Of a stretch of 64,000 nt of DNA, positions 24,342-32,374 are shown one piece after another. Position 1 is the first letter of the stretch. Each line of letters starts with the position of its first letter. The notes under the pieces are model-generated. The model searched no databases. It saw only the letters and a program-made list of their open reading frames with translations, and was not told the origin of the DNA. The DNA is from Dyadobacter koreensis. GTDB taxonomy: Bacteria > Bacteroidota > Bacteroidia > Cytophagales > Spirosomataceae. The stretch lies in the NCBI RefSeq assembly GCF_900108855.1, contig NZ_FNXY01000003.1, positions 248,001 to 312,000 on the forward strand, read 5' to 3'. The position numbers and the translations under genes are program-made.

Positions 24342-26651
24342 TTAAAATTCCCAGCGATAACTTAATACAGGAATCAGGCCAAGTTGATCTTTGCGAACTA
24401 CCTGTTTCTGAAAAGTATCAAAATAGCTATATGCTTCGTTTTTAGTTCCTGAAACATTCTGCATATCAAGCGCAAGTGTCCGGCTGTATTTTGCCCTGCT
24501 TTTTTTCCAGTAGATTCTTAGATCCGGCCGGAAATAGTCTTTCATTTTTAACGAGAATGCCTGGTTTTCTTCATATAGGGTTTTGTTTTCAAAAGTAGAT
24601 GCTTCCACATTTATCGGCGTTTCCCGAAACCCTCCTATCCATAAAATTTTGGCGTTTACTCCCCAGGTATTTTCTCCGGATTTAAATTCTTTCCCGCCGG
24701 TAAAGCTAAATGTGTGTCTTCCATCAAATCGGCTTTTTCTCCTGATCCCATCGGCGCCCAGGTAGGTGGCACTATACAGAGAACCCGATACTACGTAATA
24801 GTATTGCCCGGTCAGCAGTTTTTGAAAGGTTACTTCGACTCCGTAATTTCTTCCTCTTCCAGTATCTGATAACTTTTGATCTATAAAAGTTTCAACCAGG
24901 TTAAGTGTCGAAAACGATCCATTGGCAGCACTGACAGGAATATTATATAATTCCTGATCATAAACTTCAACTTTCAAATAGGTACTATGACTGAAATTTT
25001 TCTGATAACCAAAAACAAAATGATGCGATTTATTCGGCCCCAGAAACAGATTATCACGAAGAGGAGAATCCTGATTTTTTCCGGAAATATAAACCTGCTG
25101 AAGCTGTAACTGACTATGAAGTCCGTAAGAAAAACTAACTTGCTGCGAAGTACTAACCTGAAAACGTACAGCTGCGCGCGGCTCAATGGAATTGCTCTTT
25201 GAAGTTGTATAATAAAGATTATGAACGCCGATCTCCGTGCTCAAACGTGACGATACATTATAATTCCAGCTCGCAAAAGGCTGTATTATAAATCCATCAA
25301 CTTTGTTCATTACCTTGCTGCTAATATCAGGTGATGCAATTCCGTCTGTTTGCCATGTTGCATAAAGCCCGGTTTTAAGGCGGCTCTTTTCACTGAACCT
25401 GTAAGTCAGGATACTACTAAAAGATATCCGTCCTTTCGTTTGTTCGTCACGCTCGAATAAGCTTTTCTCATCAACATTTGAAGGATTTACAAGAAATCCC
25501 GACCGTGACATTTTCAAACCGGATGCAACGATCGTTGAATTTAATGATGATCGGGACCCAAGTGACACACGATGCGTCGCTCCGGCCGCGCCCATTTTAT
25601 TCTTGTAAATAATGTCCTGCCGGTCTTTTTCAAATTCCCAGGTTGTGGTATCCGTATCAGCGTTAAAAGTATTGCTGCTGATTCCGCCTAAACCAAAAAA
25701 AGTAAAAGTTCCTGCCTTGACTGTTGGTAAATTAATATTGAATGAAAAATCCTGAAACCTGATATCCTCTCCACCAAAATTTACGCCCATCGCTCCCAAT
25801 AGCCCCGTGAACGAATAGCGATAATTGGCCAGGTAAGATGCTCTCGATTTCTTTGAAAAAGGCCCCTCGGCTGCAAGATCAAGTCCAATCAATCCTGCCT
25901 GCGCTGTAAATTCAGTTTTTTCATCGTTTCCTTTACGCAAATTCATATCCAGCACTCCCGACAATGCGTTGCCGTACTGTGCCGGAAAAGCACCCGTCAG
26001 GAAATACGATGTTCCAAGCAATTGTGTACTCAAAATATTCACTCCCCCACCCGTTTGTGTAGCGCGATCACTGAATGTTCCGGCATTGGAAAGGTGATTG
26101 GGATTTACAATTTCGACTCCTTCCAGTCTCCATTGCATACTATTGGGAGAATTCCCGCGGATGACCAAACCGTTCGCCTGGTCATTAGTTGTCGCCACGC
26201 CGGCGAATGAAGTCGTTACACGCGCGGGATCCAGATACGTAGCTGCGTAACGAAGTGTCTGTTCTATGGTAATTGCCTGCACACTATTGAAAGCAACCGG
26301 GCGCGAAGACACGACAGTCGCTTCCGCCAACTCTCCGGAATGTATACCCAGCTTTAAGTCCTGCACACTTTCCTTTCCCGACTCTAATAATATTTCCGGC
26401 ACCGCAAGTTTGTCATACCCCACAAATGAAACTGTTAAAAAATAACGCCCTGACGCAAGATTATCAAATCGAAAAGCTCCCGAAGCGTCAGTGACATTTC
26501 CTTTTTGTAAAGGTGATAATTGAACATTTGCACCGGCGAGCGGCACCCCGGTATCGGCATCTTTTATCGTACCGCGAATTGTTGAAGTTATATTTTGAGC
26601 TTTTGCAGCGAAAGATATTAACAAGAATAAAAACAGTAAACGGATATGCAT
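24342..26651 (-). CDS. TonB-dependent receptor with carboxypeptidase-regulatory-like domain
   Basis: 769 aa. Signal peptide (1-~18, SFAAKA), a CarboxypepD_reg-like domain (about 20-105: IRGTIKDADTGVPLAGANVQ...SFVGYDKL), a plug domain (about 115-235; GLVIRGNSPNSMQWRLEGVE, YGNALSGVLDMNL) and a beta-barrel ending in the aromatic VLSYRWEF. It imports an unknown ligand across the outer membrane using TonB energy. There is no SusD-like partner next to it, so a glycan role is not indicated. It is divergent from the blaI-type regulator gene across a 189-base spacer and could share that regulation. Confidence 0.9.
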   Translation of the reverse strand: MHIRLLFLFLLISFAAKAQNITSTIRGTIKDADTGVPLAGANVQLSPLQKGNVTDASGAFRFDNLASGRYFLTVSFVGYDKLAVPEILLESGKESVQDLKLGIHSGELAEATVVSSRPVAFNSVQAITIEQTLRYAATYLDPARVTTSFAGVATTNDQANGLVIRGNSPNSMQWRLEGVEIVNPNHLSNAGTFSDRATQTGGGVNILSTQLLGTSYFLTGAFPAQYGNALSGVLDMNLRKGNDEKTEFTAQAGLIGLDLAAEGPFSKKSRASYLANYRYSFTGLLGAMGVNFGGEDIRFQDFSFNINLPTVKAGTFTFFGLGGISSNTFNADTDTTTWEFEKDRQDIIYKNKMGAAGATHRVSLGSRSSLNSTIVASGLKMSRSGFLVNPSNVDEKSLFERDEQTKGRISFSSILTYRFSEKSRLKTGLYATWQTDGIASPDISSKVMNKVDGFIIQPFASWNYNVSSRLSTEIGVHNLYYTTSKSNSIEPRAAVRFQVSTSQQVSFSYGLHSQLQLQQVYISGKNQDSPLRDNLFLGPNKSHHFVFGYQKNFSHSTYLKVEVYDQELYNIPVSAANGSFSTLNLVETFIDQKLSDTGRGRNYGVEVTFQKLLTGQYYYVVSGSLYSATYLGADGIRRKSRFDGRHTFSFTGGKEFKSGENTWGVNAKILWIGGFRETPINVEASTFENKTLYEENQAFSLKMKDYFRPDLRIYWKKSRAKYSRTLALDMQNVSGTKNEAYSYFDTFQKQVVRKDQLGLIPVLSYRWEF

Positions 26652-26724
26652 TGCGGCTGATTAAGGTGGATATCTTTCCAATATGAATATAAGACGCTTG
26701 CTGGTTTGAACTAATCAAAAGGCT

Positions 26725-26755
26725 AAAAGATATTTTCCTAAAAAATTCCCTACAA
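26725..26755 (-). promoter_or_regulatory. Putative promoter of the TonB-dependent receptor gene
   Basis: Read on the minus strand, TTG (26753-26755) is followed after 20 bases by TATCTTTT (26725-26732), one mismatch from TAnnTTTG. This would give a leader of about 65 bases. The match is moderate. Confidence 0.35.
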
Positions 26756-26782
26756 CGAAATTAAAAATATTTCAACACAATA

Positions 26783-26813
26783 TTTGACTTTTTGAATTTA
26801 TACTCTACATTTG
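26783..26813 (+). promoter_or_regulatory. Promoter of the BlaI/M56 operon
   Basis: TTTG (26783-26786) and TACATTTG (26806-26813), spaced by 19 bases, match the Bacteroidota consensus TTTG...TAnnTTTG. The -7 element lies inside the palindromic operator, so repressor binding would block transcription. Confidence 0.65.
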
Positions 26814-26839
26814 TAGAGTATATTCTAAACTCGTAGAAT
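26801..26839 (+). promoter_or_regulatory. BlaI-type operator (two dyads)
   Basis: The first dyad, TACTCTACA-TT-TGTAGAGTA (26801-26820), is perfect and contains the TACA/TGTA core bound by BlaI/MecI repressors. A second, weaker dyad ATTCTA-N6-TAGAAT (26822-26839) follows immediately and ends one base before the ATG. Autorepression of the regulator gene is expected from the family. Confidence 0.7.
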
Positions 26840-26840
26840 C

Positions 26841-27215
26841 ATGGAGTTGACAAAAACAGAAGAACAACTTATGCATTACTTATGGAAGCTAAAAAAAGCT
26901 TTTATGAAGGATCTTATCGATTCCTTTCCTGAGCCTAAACCGGCTACGACAACAGTGGCCACTCTGTTGAAAAGAATGCAGGATAAGGGTTTTGTTGGAT
27001 ACACTCTATATGGAAATTCCCGCGAGTATCGTGCGCTGGTAAGTAAAACAGACTATTTCGCGAAACATGTCAACGGACTTATCAAAAATTTCTTTAATGA
27101 CTCCGCCTCTCAGTTCGGTTCATTTTTCGCAAAAGACGCGAATCTCAATGTAGACGAATTAAAAGAACTTAGAAAAGTTATAGACGAAGAAATCAAGAGA
27201 AAGAAAAATGACTAG
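26841..27215 (+). CDS. BlaI/MecI/CopY family transcriptional repressor
   Basis: 124 aa, the usual length. The N-terminal winged helix is clear (LTKTEEQLMHYLWKLKKAFM, KPATTTVATLLKRMQDKGFV, then YTLYGNSREYRALVSKTDY), and the C-terminal half is the dimerisation helix region (NGLIKNFFNDSASQFGSFFA ... DELKELRKVIDEEI). In this family a partner M56 protease causes cleavage of the repressor upon an extracellular signal. The M56 gene follows with an 8-base overlap. The operator is in its own promoter. The actual inducer is unknown; no beta-lactamase gene is adjacent. Confidence 0.93.
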   Translation: MELTKTEEQLMHYLWKLKKAFMKDLIDSFPEPKPATTTVATLLKRMQDKGFVGYTLYGNSREYRALVSKTDYFAKHVNGLIKNFFNDSASQFGSFFAKDANLNVDELKELRKVIDEEIKRKKND

Positions 27216-28599
27216 CTATATTATCAAATTTGTGATTTGCTCCGGCATACTGCTCCTTTTTTATCATCAGTTATTGGAAAAGGAAAATACATATCGGTTC
27301 AACCGTTTTTATTTGCTTTTCAGTATTATGTTCAGTCTGGCAATTCCACTTATTTCTGTAAAAACAGTTCAAAATGATGCAATTGCACAAGTTTATAAAC
27401 AAGTTCCGATTGAAGTTCTCGATAAGCCTGAGAAGAGCACAGCCTTTGTTCCAGAAGAAAACAGTGTGAAATCAACTGATTGGCTGGTTCTGGTATACAG
27501 CCTGGTTGCGGCATTCTTACTAGCTCGGTTCATTCGAAATCTTTATTCTGTTTTAATAAAAAAGCATAGAAATGAAATAGTCCATTACCGGAAAGCTAAG
27601 TTCATTTTACTCTCTGAAAATGCGGTTACATATACTTTTTTTAATTATGTCTTCGTAAGTAGCTCCGACTTTTACAACAAAGAGATTGAAGAGGAAATTC
27701 TTACACATGAACTGGCGCATGTTCAGCAGAAACATACTTTTGACATTATTTTCATCGAGTTAATCATCATTTTTTTCTGGTTTAACCCGTTCGTTTTTTT
27801 ATTTAAAAAAGCGATTATGCTTAATCATGAATTTTTGGCAGATGAGGCTGTTTTGCTGAAATACCAGGATCCCAAAACCTACAAACTCCTGCTTTTAGAC
27901 AAGATACTATACCGCCATCATGTCGGCCTTACAAGTAGTTTTAATTATTCCATAACCAAAAAACGATTAGCCATGATGACTAAAAAAACTTCCCAAACAG
28001 CCGCTATTATTAAAACAATAGCTTTAATCCCAACTTTGGCGATCCTAACTTTTGCTCTTATTACTAAGGTAACCGCGCAGCAGCCAAATGCGAAATCCGA
28101 ATTAACAAAACCTGCTTTCAATAACAGCGGCGTATCGCAAGAACATTTCGATGAATATCAAAATACCCTGAAAAGAGGGACGCGGTTAGGAACATCTAAA
28201 TATGGAAAGCCGCGTACATTTTATGACCTGGAAATTATCGATGTCAGGAGAATGGATATTATTTACCGGTCAATGAACACAACCCAGCAGGCGTTGGCTA
28301 CAAAAGTGTTTTTTATACCAATGTCTCCTCCGACAGACCCTGAACCACCTACGGAGCAACAACTAAATGATTGGAAAGATGGGAAAAAATATGGGGTTTG
28401 GGTCGATGGCAAACGAATTAGCAATCAAAAATTAACGCACTATGCCGCCGCCGACTTCGCGCACTTCTCTTTAAGCAAACTCGAAAAAAATGCGATAAAT
28501 TACGGTAAACACTATTTTCAAATCGATTTGTCCACACCAGAATATTTCAAAAAATGGCATGATGCCCAGATTCCTTACGAATCAATTCCAAAAAAATAA
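27208..28599 (+). CDS. BlaR1/M56 family membrane metallopeptidase
   Basis: 463 aa. Membrane helices are visible near 5-20, 35-52, 95-112, 180-200 and 268-290. The zinc motif HELAH is at residues 167-171 (LTHELAHVQQKH), with a downstream NHEFLADEAVL providing the third ligand. The C-terminal ~170 residues outside the membrane (after VTAQQPNAKS) are not a penicillin-binding domain, unlike staphylococcal BlaR1, so the signal sensed is probably not a beta-lactam. It is translationally coupled to the repressor gene. Bacteroidota carry many such pairs, often controlling neighbouring outer-membrane genes. Confidence 0.92.
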   Translation: MTSYIIKFVICSGILLLFYHQLLEKENTYRFNRFYLLFSIMFSLAIPLISVKTVQNDAIAQVYKQVPIEVLDKPEKSTAFVPEENSVKSTDWLVLVYSLVAAFLLARFIRNLYSVLIKKHRNEIVHYRKAKFILLSENAVTYTFFNYVFVSSSDFYNKEIEEEILTHELAHVQQKHTFDIIFIELIIIFFWFNPFVFLFKKAIMLNHEFLADEAVLLKYQDPKTYKLLLLDKILYRHHVGLTSSFNYSITKKRLAMMTKKTSQTAAIIKTIALIPTLAILTFALITKVTAQQPNAKSELTKPAFNNSGVSQEHFDEYQNTLKRGTRLGTSKYGKPRTFYDLEIIDVRRMDIIYRSMNTTQQALATKVFFIPMSPPTDPEPPTEQQLNDWKDGKKYGVWVDGKRISNQKLTHYAAADFAHFSLSKLEKNAINYGKHYFQIDLSTPEYFKKWHDAQIPYESIPKK

Positions 28600-28682
28600 A
28601 AAAAAAGTTTACTATCGCATAGGGGGATGTCTGATCTGAGTTGTCATGGAACAAAATTATTTGTTGCACCAATTTTTAATTT

Positions 28683-29117
28683 ATGAAAAACTTACTGACA
28701 CTCGCCTTAATTGTATTCGTATTTTGCATGTCTTGTGACAATGACAAAGATGAAATAGTAGATGAAACCAGGCTTCCGACTGTTGCCCAGGAATTTGTAC
28801 AAACCCACTTTCCGGCTGCGAAAGTAAATCAGGTAGTTCGGGATAAGGATAATAACGAAGTTGATTATGATGTAACTCTTGACAATGGTACGAGGCTGGC
28901 GTTCGACAAAGACGGCAATGTGGAAGATATCGAAAGCAGAACAAAATTGCCGGACTCTGTCATTCCTGCAAAAGTTTTGGAATACGTGACAGAAAATTAT
29001 CCAGATCATCAAATCATCGAATGGGAAAAGGACAGGACTGATCAGGAAGTTAAATTGTCCAACAACCTCGAACTGAAATTTGATCTGAGCGGGACTTTTC
29101 TACGAATCGATAAATAA
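28683..29117 (+). CDS. PepSY-like lipoprotein
   Basis: 144 aa. Lipoprotein signal with Cys18 (FVFCMSC) and an acidic linker. The rest contains two copies of a PepSY-like/DUF2874 unit: 'LP..AQEFVQTHFPAAKVNQVVRD...YDVTLDNGTRLAFDKDGNVEDIE' (about 33-85) and 'LPDSVIPAKVLEYVTENYPD...VKLSNNLELKFDLSGTFLRID' (about 90-144). Such proteins sit in the periplasm or outer membrane; their ligand is unknown. It starts 83 bases after the M56 gene and is followed by a terminator, so it could be the last gene of the BlaI/M56 transcription unit. Confidence 0.8.
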   Translation: MKNLLTLALIVFVFCMSCDNDKDEIVDETRLPTVAQEFVQTHFPAAKVNQVVRDKDNNEVDYDVTLDNGTRLAFDKDGNVEDIESRTKLPDSVIPAKVLEYVTENYPDHQIIEWEKDRTDQEVKLSNNLELKFDLSGTFLRIDK

Positions 29118-29124
29118 AAACCAA

Positions 29125-29158
29125 ACAAAAAAACGGAGCAAATGCTCCGTTTTTTTGT
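29125..29158 (+). terminator. Rho-independent terminator
   Basis: The hairpin ACGGAGCA-AA-TGCTCCGT is flanked by A and T tracts and lies just after the PepSY-like gene stop. Confidence 0.85.
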
Positions 29159-29218
29159 TTCCAACCGGTCAGCGTTCAAAATTATCGTAATTTTGGCGAG
29201 TACAATTTCAGATTTAGA

Positions 29219-30136
29219 ATGAAGGTTGAAGATATAGAGTCATTTTTCAAAGATTTACAAGACAGAATTTGTCTGTCGGTTGAAGACGCTGACGGAGCAG
29301 GTAAATTCAAAGAAGATTTATGGGAACACCATTCCGGCGGCGGCGGAAGGACACGGCTCATTCAAAACGGAAACGTTATTGAAAAAGGCGGAGTTAATTT
29401 TTCAAGTGTAAAGGGCGAGGTTCATCCAAGACTTCGTCAGCAAATGCAGCTGGGAGATACCGATGACTTTCATTTTACAGCAACAGGTGTATCCATTGTA
29501 ATGCATCCCAGAAACCCGCACGTGCCGATCATTCATATGAACGTCCGCTACTTTGAACTTAGTAACGGAACCTGCTGGTTCGGAGGCGGAATTGATCTGA
29601 CACCTCATTACGTGATCGAAGAAGATGCTATTGTTTTTCATAATGTCTTAAAATCAGCCTGCGACAAACATCATCCCGATTTTTACACAAAATTTAAAAC
29701 CTGGGCGGATGATTACTTTTTTATACAACACCGAAATGAAACCCGTGGCATTGGCGGTGTCTTTTTTGATTATCTGAAACCCGACGAAGCAGGCTATGGA
29801 AGCAATTTGTCAAAAGAGGAATTGTTTGCTTTTGTTAAGGAAATCGGAGAAAGCTTTGCGCCGTTTTATACAAACCTGATGACCAAATACAAAGATTATT
29901 CTTTTACGGAAGAACAGAAACAGTGGCAGTACTTGCGCCGTGGAAGATATGTGGAATTCAATCTGGTTTGGGATCGTGGGACGAAATTCGGGTTGGAAAC
30001 AAACGGTCGCACAGAATCGATTCTGATGAGCCTGCCGCCGCAGGCGAATTGGGAATATAACTTTATTCCGGAAGAAAACTCTTTGGAAGCAAAAACTTTG
30101 ACATTGTTGAGAAAAGGAATTGACTGGGCCAAATAA
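29219..30136 (+). CDS. hemF: Oxygen-dependent coproporphyrinogen III oxidase
   Basis: 305 aa, the family's normal length. It converts coproporphyrinogen III to protoporphyrinogen IX by two oxidative decarboxylations in the cytoplasm. Diagnostic motifs: GGGGRTRLIQ, ATGVSIVMHPRNPHVPIIHM, NVRYFEL, CWFGGGIDLTPHYV, RGIGGVFFDYL, QWQYLRRGRYVEFNLVWDRG and the C-terminal ESILMSLPP. It is monocistronic between the upstream terminator and the convergent menC gene six bases away. It may supply heme for the heme oxygenase encoded 30 kb away, but nothing links them directly. Confidence 0.97.
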   Translation: MKVEDIESFFKDLQDRICLSVEDADGAGKFKEDLWEHHSGGGGRTRLIQNGNVIEKGGVNFSSVKGEVHPRLRQQMQLGDTDDFHFTATGVSIVMHPRNPHVPIIHMNVRYFELSNGTCWFGGGIDLTPHYVIEEDAIVFHNVLKSACDKHHPDFYTKFKTWADDYFFIQHRNETRGIGGVFFDYLKPDEAGYGSNLSKEELFAFVKEIGESFAPFYTNLMTKYKDYSFTEEQKQWQYLRRGRYVEFNLVWDRGTKFGLETNGRTESILMSLPPQANWEYNFIPEENSLEAKTLTLLRKGIDWAK

Positions 30137-30142
30137 GCAGTT

Positions 30143-31273
30143 TCATTCCCAAGCATCACCAAGTGAAGAAAGATCCCAGTTTTCCTGTTTGTCATAAAAC
30201 AAATAACCTTGATCCGTTTTAAGTGGTGATGCAAAATTATTATGATACAACTGGCCCGTTCCTAAACCCTGTGGTAATTGATTATCGAAAGAAGCCGTAA
30301 ACTGGGAAATTGCATTTAAGCCAATATTTGATTCAAGTGCAGAAGTCATCCACCAACCAATCGAAAGTCTCGTTGCGATCTCGATCCACTCCTTGCAATG
30401 CTGAAAACCTCCCAGTAAGGTTGGCTTTAAAATTATGAATGGCGGCTGCGTTTTTTTTAGCAGAGCAAACTTCTTGCGATAATCAAAAATCCCGATTAAT
30501 TCTTCGTCCAGAGCAATAGGTACCGGCGACGAAACACATAGTTCCGCGAGTAATTCTGTCTGTCCCGCACGAATCGGCTGCTCGATGGAATGGAGGTCAA
30601 ACCCGGATAAACGTTTTAGCTTTTCATGCACATCCTCTGGCTGAAAAGCGCCGTTCGCATCCACACGCAAAGTAATTTCAGAAGGAGAAAATCGCGACCT
30701 TACAGATTGCAGAACACGACATTCCTGATCAAAATCGATCGCGCCAACCTTCATTTTAAGTGTCGTATACCCCTGGGCCAGCTTATCTTCGATCTGACTG
30801 ACCATGTGATCATAAGATCCCATCCAGATCAGGCCGTTCATCGAAATTCCTTTTTCCCCTTTCGAAAACGCATTTTTATACTGCATTTTCTCTCCCCCAT
30901 TCATATAATCCAGCAATGCCATTTCAATTCCGAAACGAACAGATGGCAAATGTTCAGGAACAACCTGCTCCAGAATAATAGACAGATTAAATGGAAAAAC
31001 TTCCAGGTCCAACTGATTAAAAAGCTCGCAAACTTCTGCTAGCTGCGCTCCGAAATCAGGAATATCATCAACGCTCAATCCGGGTAGCGGCCCGCACTCA
31101 CCATAACCGACAACGCCCGGCTGCTCCTCGTCCGTAACTTTAAGAATCCAGGAAGTTTTTTGTTTCAGCACCCCTCGTGAAGTACCAGCCTCCATTCGAA
31201 AATGAAGTGTATAGGGTTGAAACACAATTCTTAAAGGCATATTTTGCAGTGTCAGTTTTTTTTCGGGGAACAA
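30143..31273 (-). CDS. menC: o-Succinylbenzoate synthase (enolase superfamily)
   Basis: 376 aa, or 365 aa if it starts at the second Met (MPLRIVFQPYTL, position 31240), which looks like the natural N-terminus. Catalytic pattern of the enolase superfamily: LKMKVG (Lys173, Lys175), RVDANGAF (Asp205), SIEQP (Glu231), ALDEE (Asp256) and IILKPTLLGG (Lys283). The RMEAGTSRGVLKQKTSWIL segment at the N-terminus and GWWMTSALESNIGLNAI near the end fit MenC of Bacteroidota, which makes o-succinylbenzoate for menaquinone. A dipeptide epimerase is the main alternative. No other men genes are adjacent. Confidence 0.88.
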   Translation of the reverse strand: MFPEKKLTLQNMPLRIVFQPYTLHFRMEAGTSRGVLKQKTSWILKVTDEEQPGVVGYGECGPLPGLSVDDIPDFGAQLAEVCELFNQLDLEVFPFNLSIILEQVVPEHLPSVRFGIEMALLDYMNGGEKMQYKNAFSKGEKGISMNGLIWMGSYDHMVSQIEDKLAQGYTTLKMKVGAIDFDQECRVLQSVRSRFSPSEITLRVDANGAFQPEDVHEKLKRLSGFDLHSIEQPIRAGQTELLAELCVSSPVPIALDEELIGIFDYRKKFALLKKTQPPFIILKPTLLGGFQHCKEWIEIATRLSIGWWMTSALESNIGLNAISQFTASFDNQLPQGLGTGQLYHNNFASPLKTDQGYLFYDKQENWDLSSLGDAWE

Positions 31274-31307
31274 TATTAACCAAAAAATATGTAATTATGC
31301 AGATAAT

Positions 31308-32339
31308 ATGGCAGAACATAATTGGATAAAATTAATATTAACCCCCTTTTCGTGGGTGTATGGTTTGATAACCCTGCTGCGAAATTTCCTTTACGCCCAG
31401 GGATTTTTATCAACCCAAAAAGCACCTCAATTCACCATATCCGTAGGAAACCTAACCGTTGGCGGTACGGGAAAAACACCTGTCGTTGAATATCTTACCA
31501 AACTTTTATCCCGAAAATACAAGGTTGCGATTCTAAGCCGGGGCTATGGCCGGAAAACAAAGGGCCTGGTTTTTGCGGACGCGTCTTCCAGCGCTTCAGA
31601 TATCGGTGATGAACCTTTGCAATATTTTTCAAAATTTGGAAAAAATATTGTTGTTGCAGTCTCTGAAAAACGTATAAATGGCGCTCTCGCCATAAACGAA
31701 ATAAGTCCGGAGCGAGATCTGCTCCTACTTGATGACGCCTATCAGCACCGAGCCATCCAGCGGCAGATCAATATCTTATTAAATGATTTCAACCGGCCTT
31801 TTTATAAAGATCTCCCCTTTCCTGCCGGGCGGCTGCGGGAGACAAGGCGGGGTGCAAACAGAGCAGATGCAATTATTGTCACCAAAGCGCCAAAGGAATT
31901 ACCGGAACTAAATAAGGAAGAAATTCGCAAAGCAATCCGGACTTATTGCAGAAAGACGGCTCCGATTTTTTTTACAACCATCCGTTATTCGGCGCCGGTT
32001 GGCTATGATTGGTCCCATGTTTTGTTAAAAAATGTTATAATCGTCGCTGGCATAGCTAATCCCCTGCCCTTTACTGTATACCTTCGGACTCAGTATCACG
32101 TTATTGATGAGATAATTTTTCCAGATCATCATAATTACACAATTGCCGATCTGGAACATCTAATTAAGTACATAAAAAACGATACTTTTGTAGTTACGAC
32201 TGAAAAGGATATGGTGAAATTAAAACCACTTGCTGTCTTGTCGGGAGTTGCAGATCGTTTTGCATATTTACCAATGGAAATGGATTTCGGGGCCGATTCC
32301 GAAGCTTTTGATCAATGGATTTTAAAAAACACCCCTTGA
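31308..32339 (+). CDS. lpxK: Tetraacyldisaccharide 4'-kinase
   Basis: 343 aa. It phosphorylates the 4' position of the lipid A disaccharide at the inner membrane. An N-terminal amphipathic/hydrophobic segment (about 8-30) anchors it, followed by the Walker A loop [20 protein letters not shown] (GGTGKT at ~52-57), then the RGYGRKTKG and DDAYQHRAI motifs (the latter DDxxQH is typical of LpxK) and the C-terminal [12 protein letters not shown] and [10 protein letters not shown]. It is divergent from menC across a 34-base spacer, so promoters must overlap the coding ends. Confidence 0.96.
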   Translation: MAEHNWIKLILTPFSWVYGLITLLRNFLYAQGFLSTQKAPQFTISVGNLTVGGTGKTPVVEYLTKLLSRKYKVAILSRGYGRKTKGLVFADASSSASDIGDEPLQYFSKFGKNIVVAVSEKRINGALAINEISPERDLLLLDDAYQHRAIQRQINILLNDFNRPFYKDLPFPAGRLRETRRGANRADAIIVTKAPKELPELNKEEIRKAIRTYCRKTAPIFFTTIRYSAPVGYDWSHVLLKNVIIVAGIANPLPFTVYLRTQYHVIDEIIFPDHHNYTIADLEHLIKYIKNDTFVVTTEKDMVKLKPLAVLSGVADRFAYLPMEMDFGADSEAFDQWILKNTP

Positions 32340-32374
32340 CCCGTCCTTAAATCGGTGGAATTATTGAATCGTTT

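Noticed and set aside
28683..29117. PepSY-like gene considered as a beta-lactamase inhibitor
   Set aside because: Only the fold class is suggested; no evidence for inhibition, and no beta-lactamase gene is adjacent.
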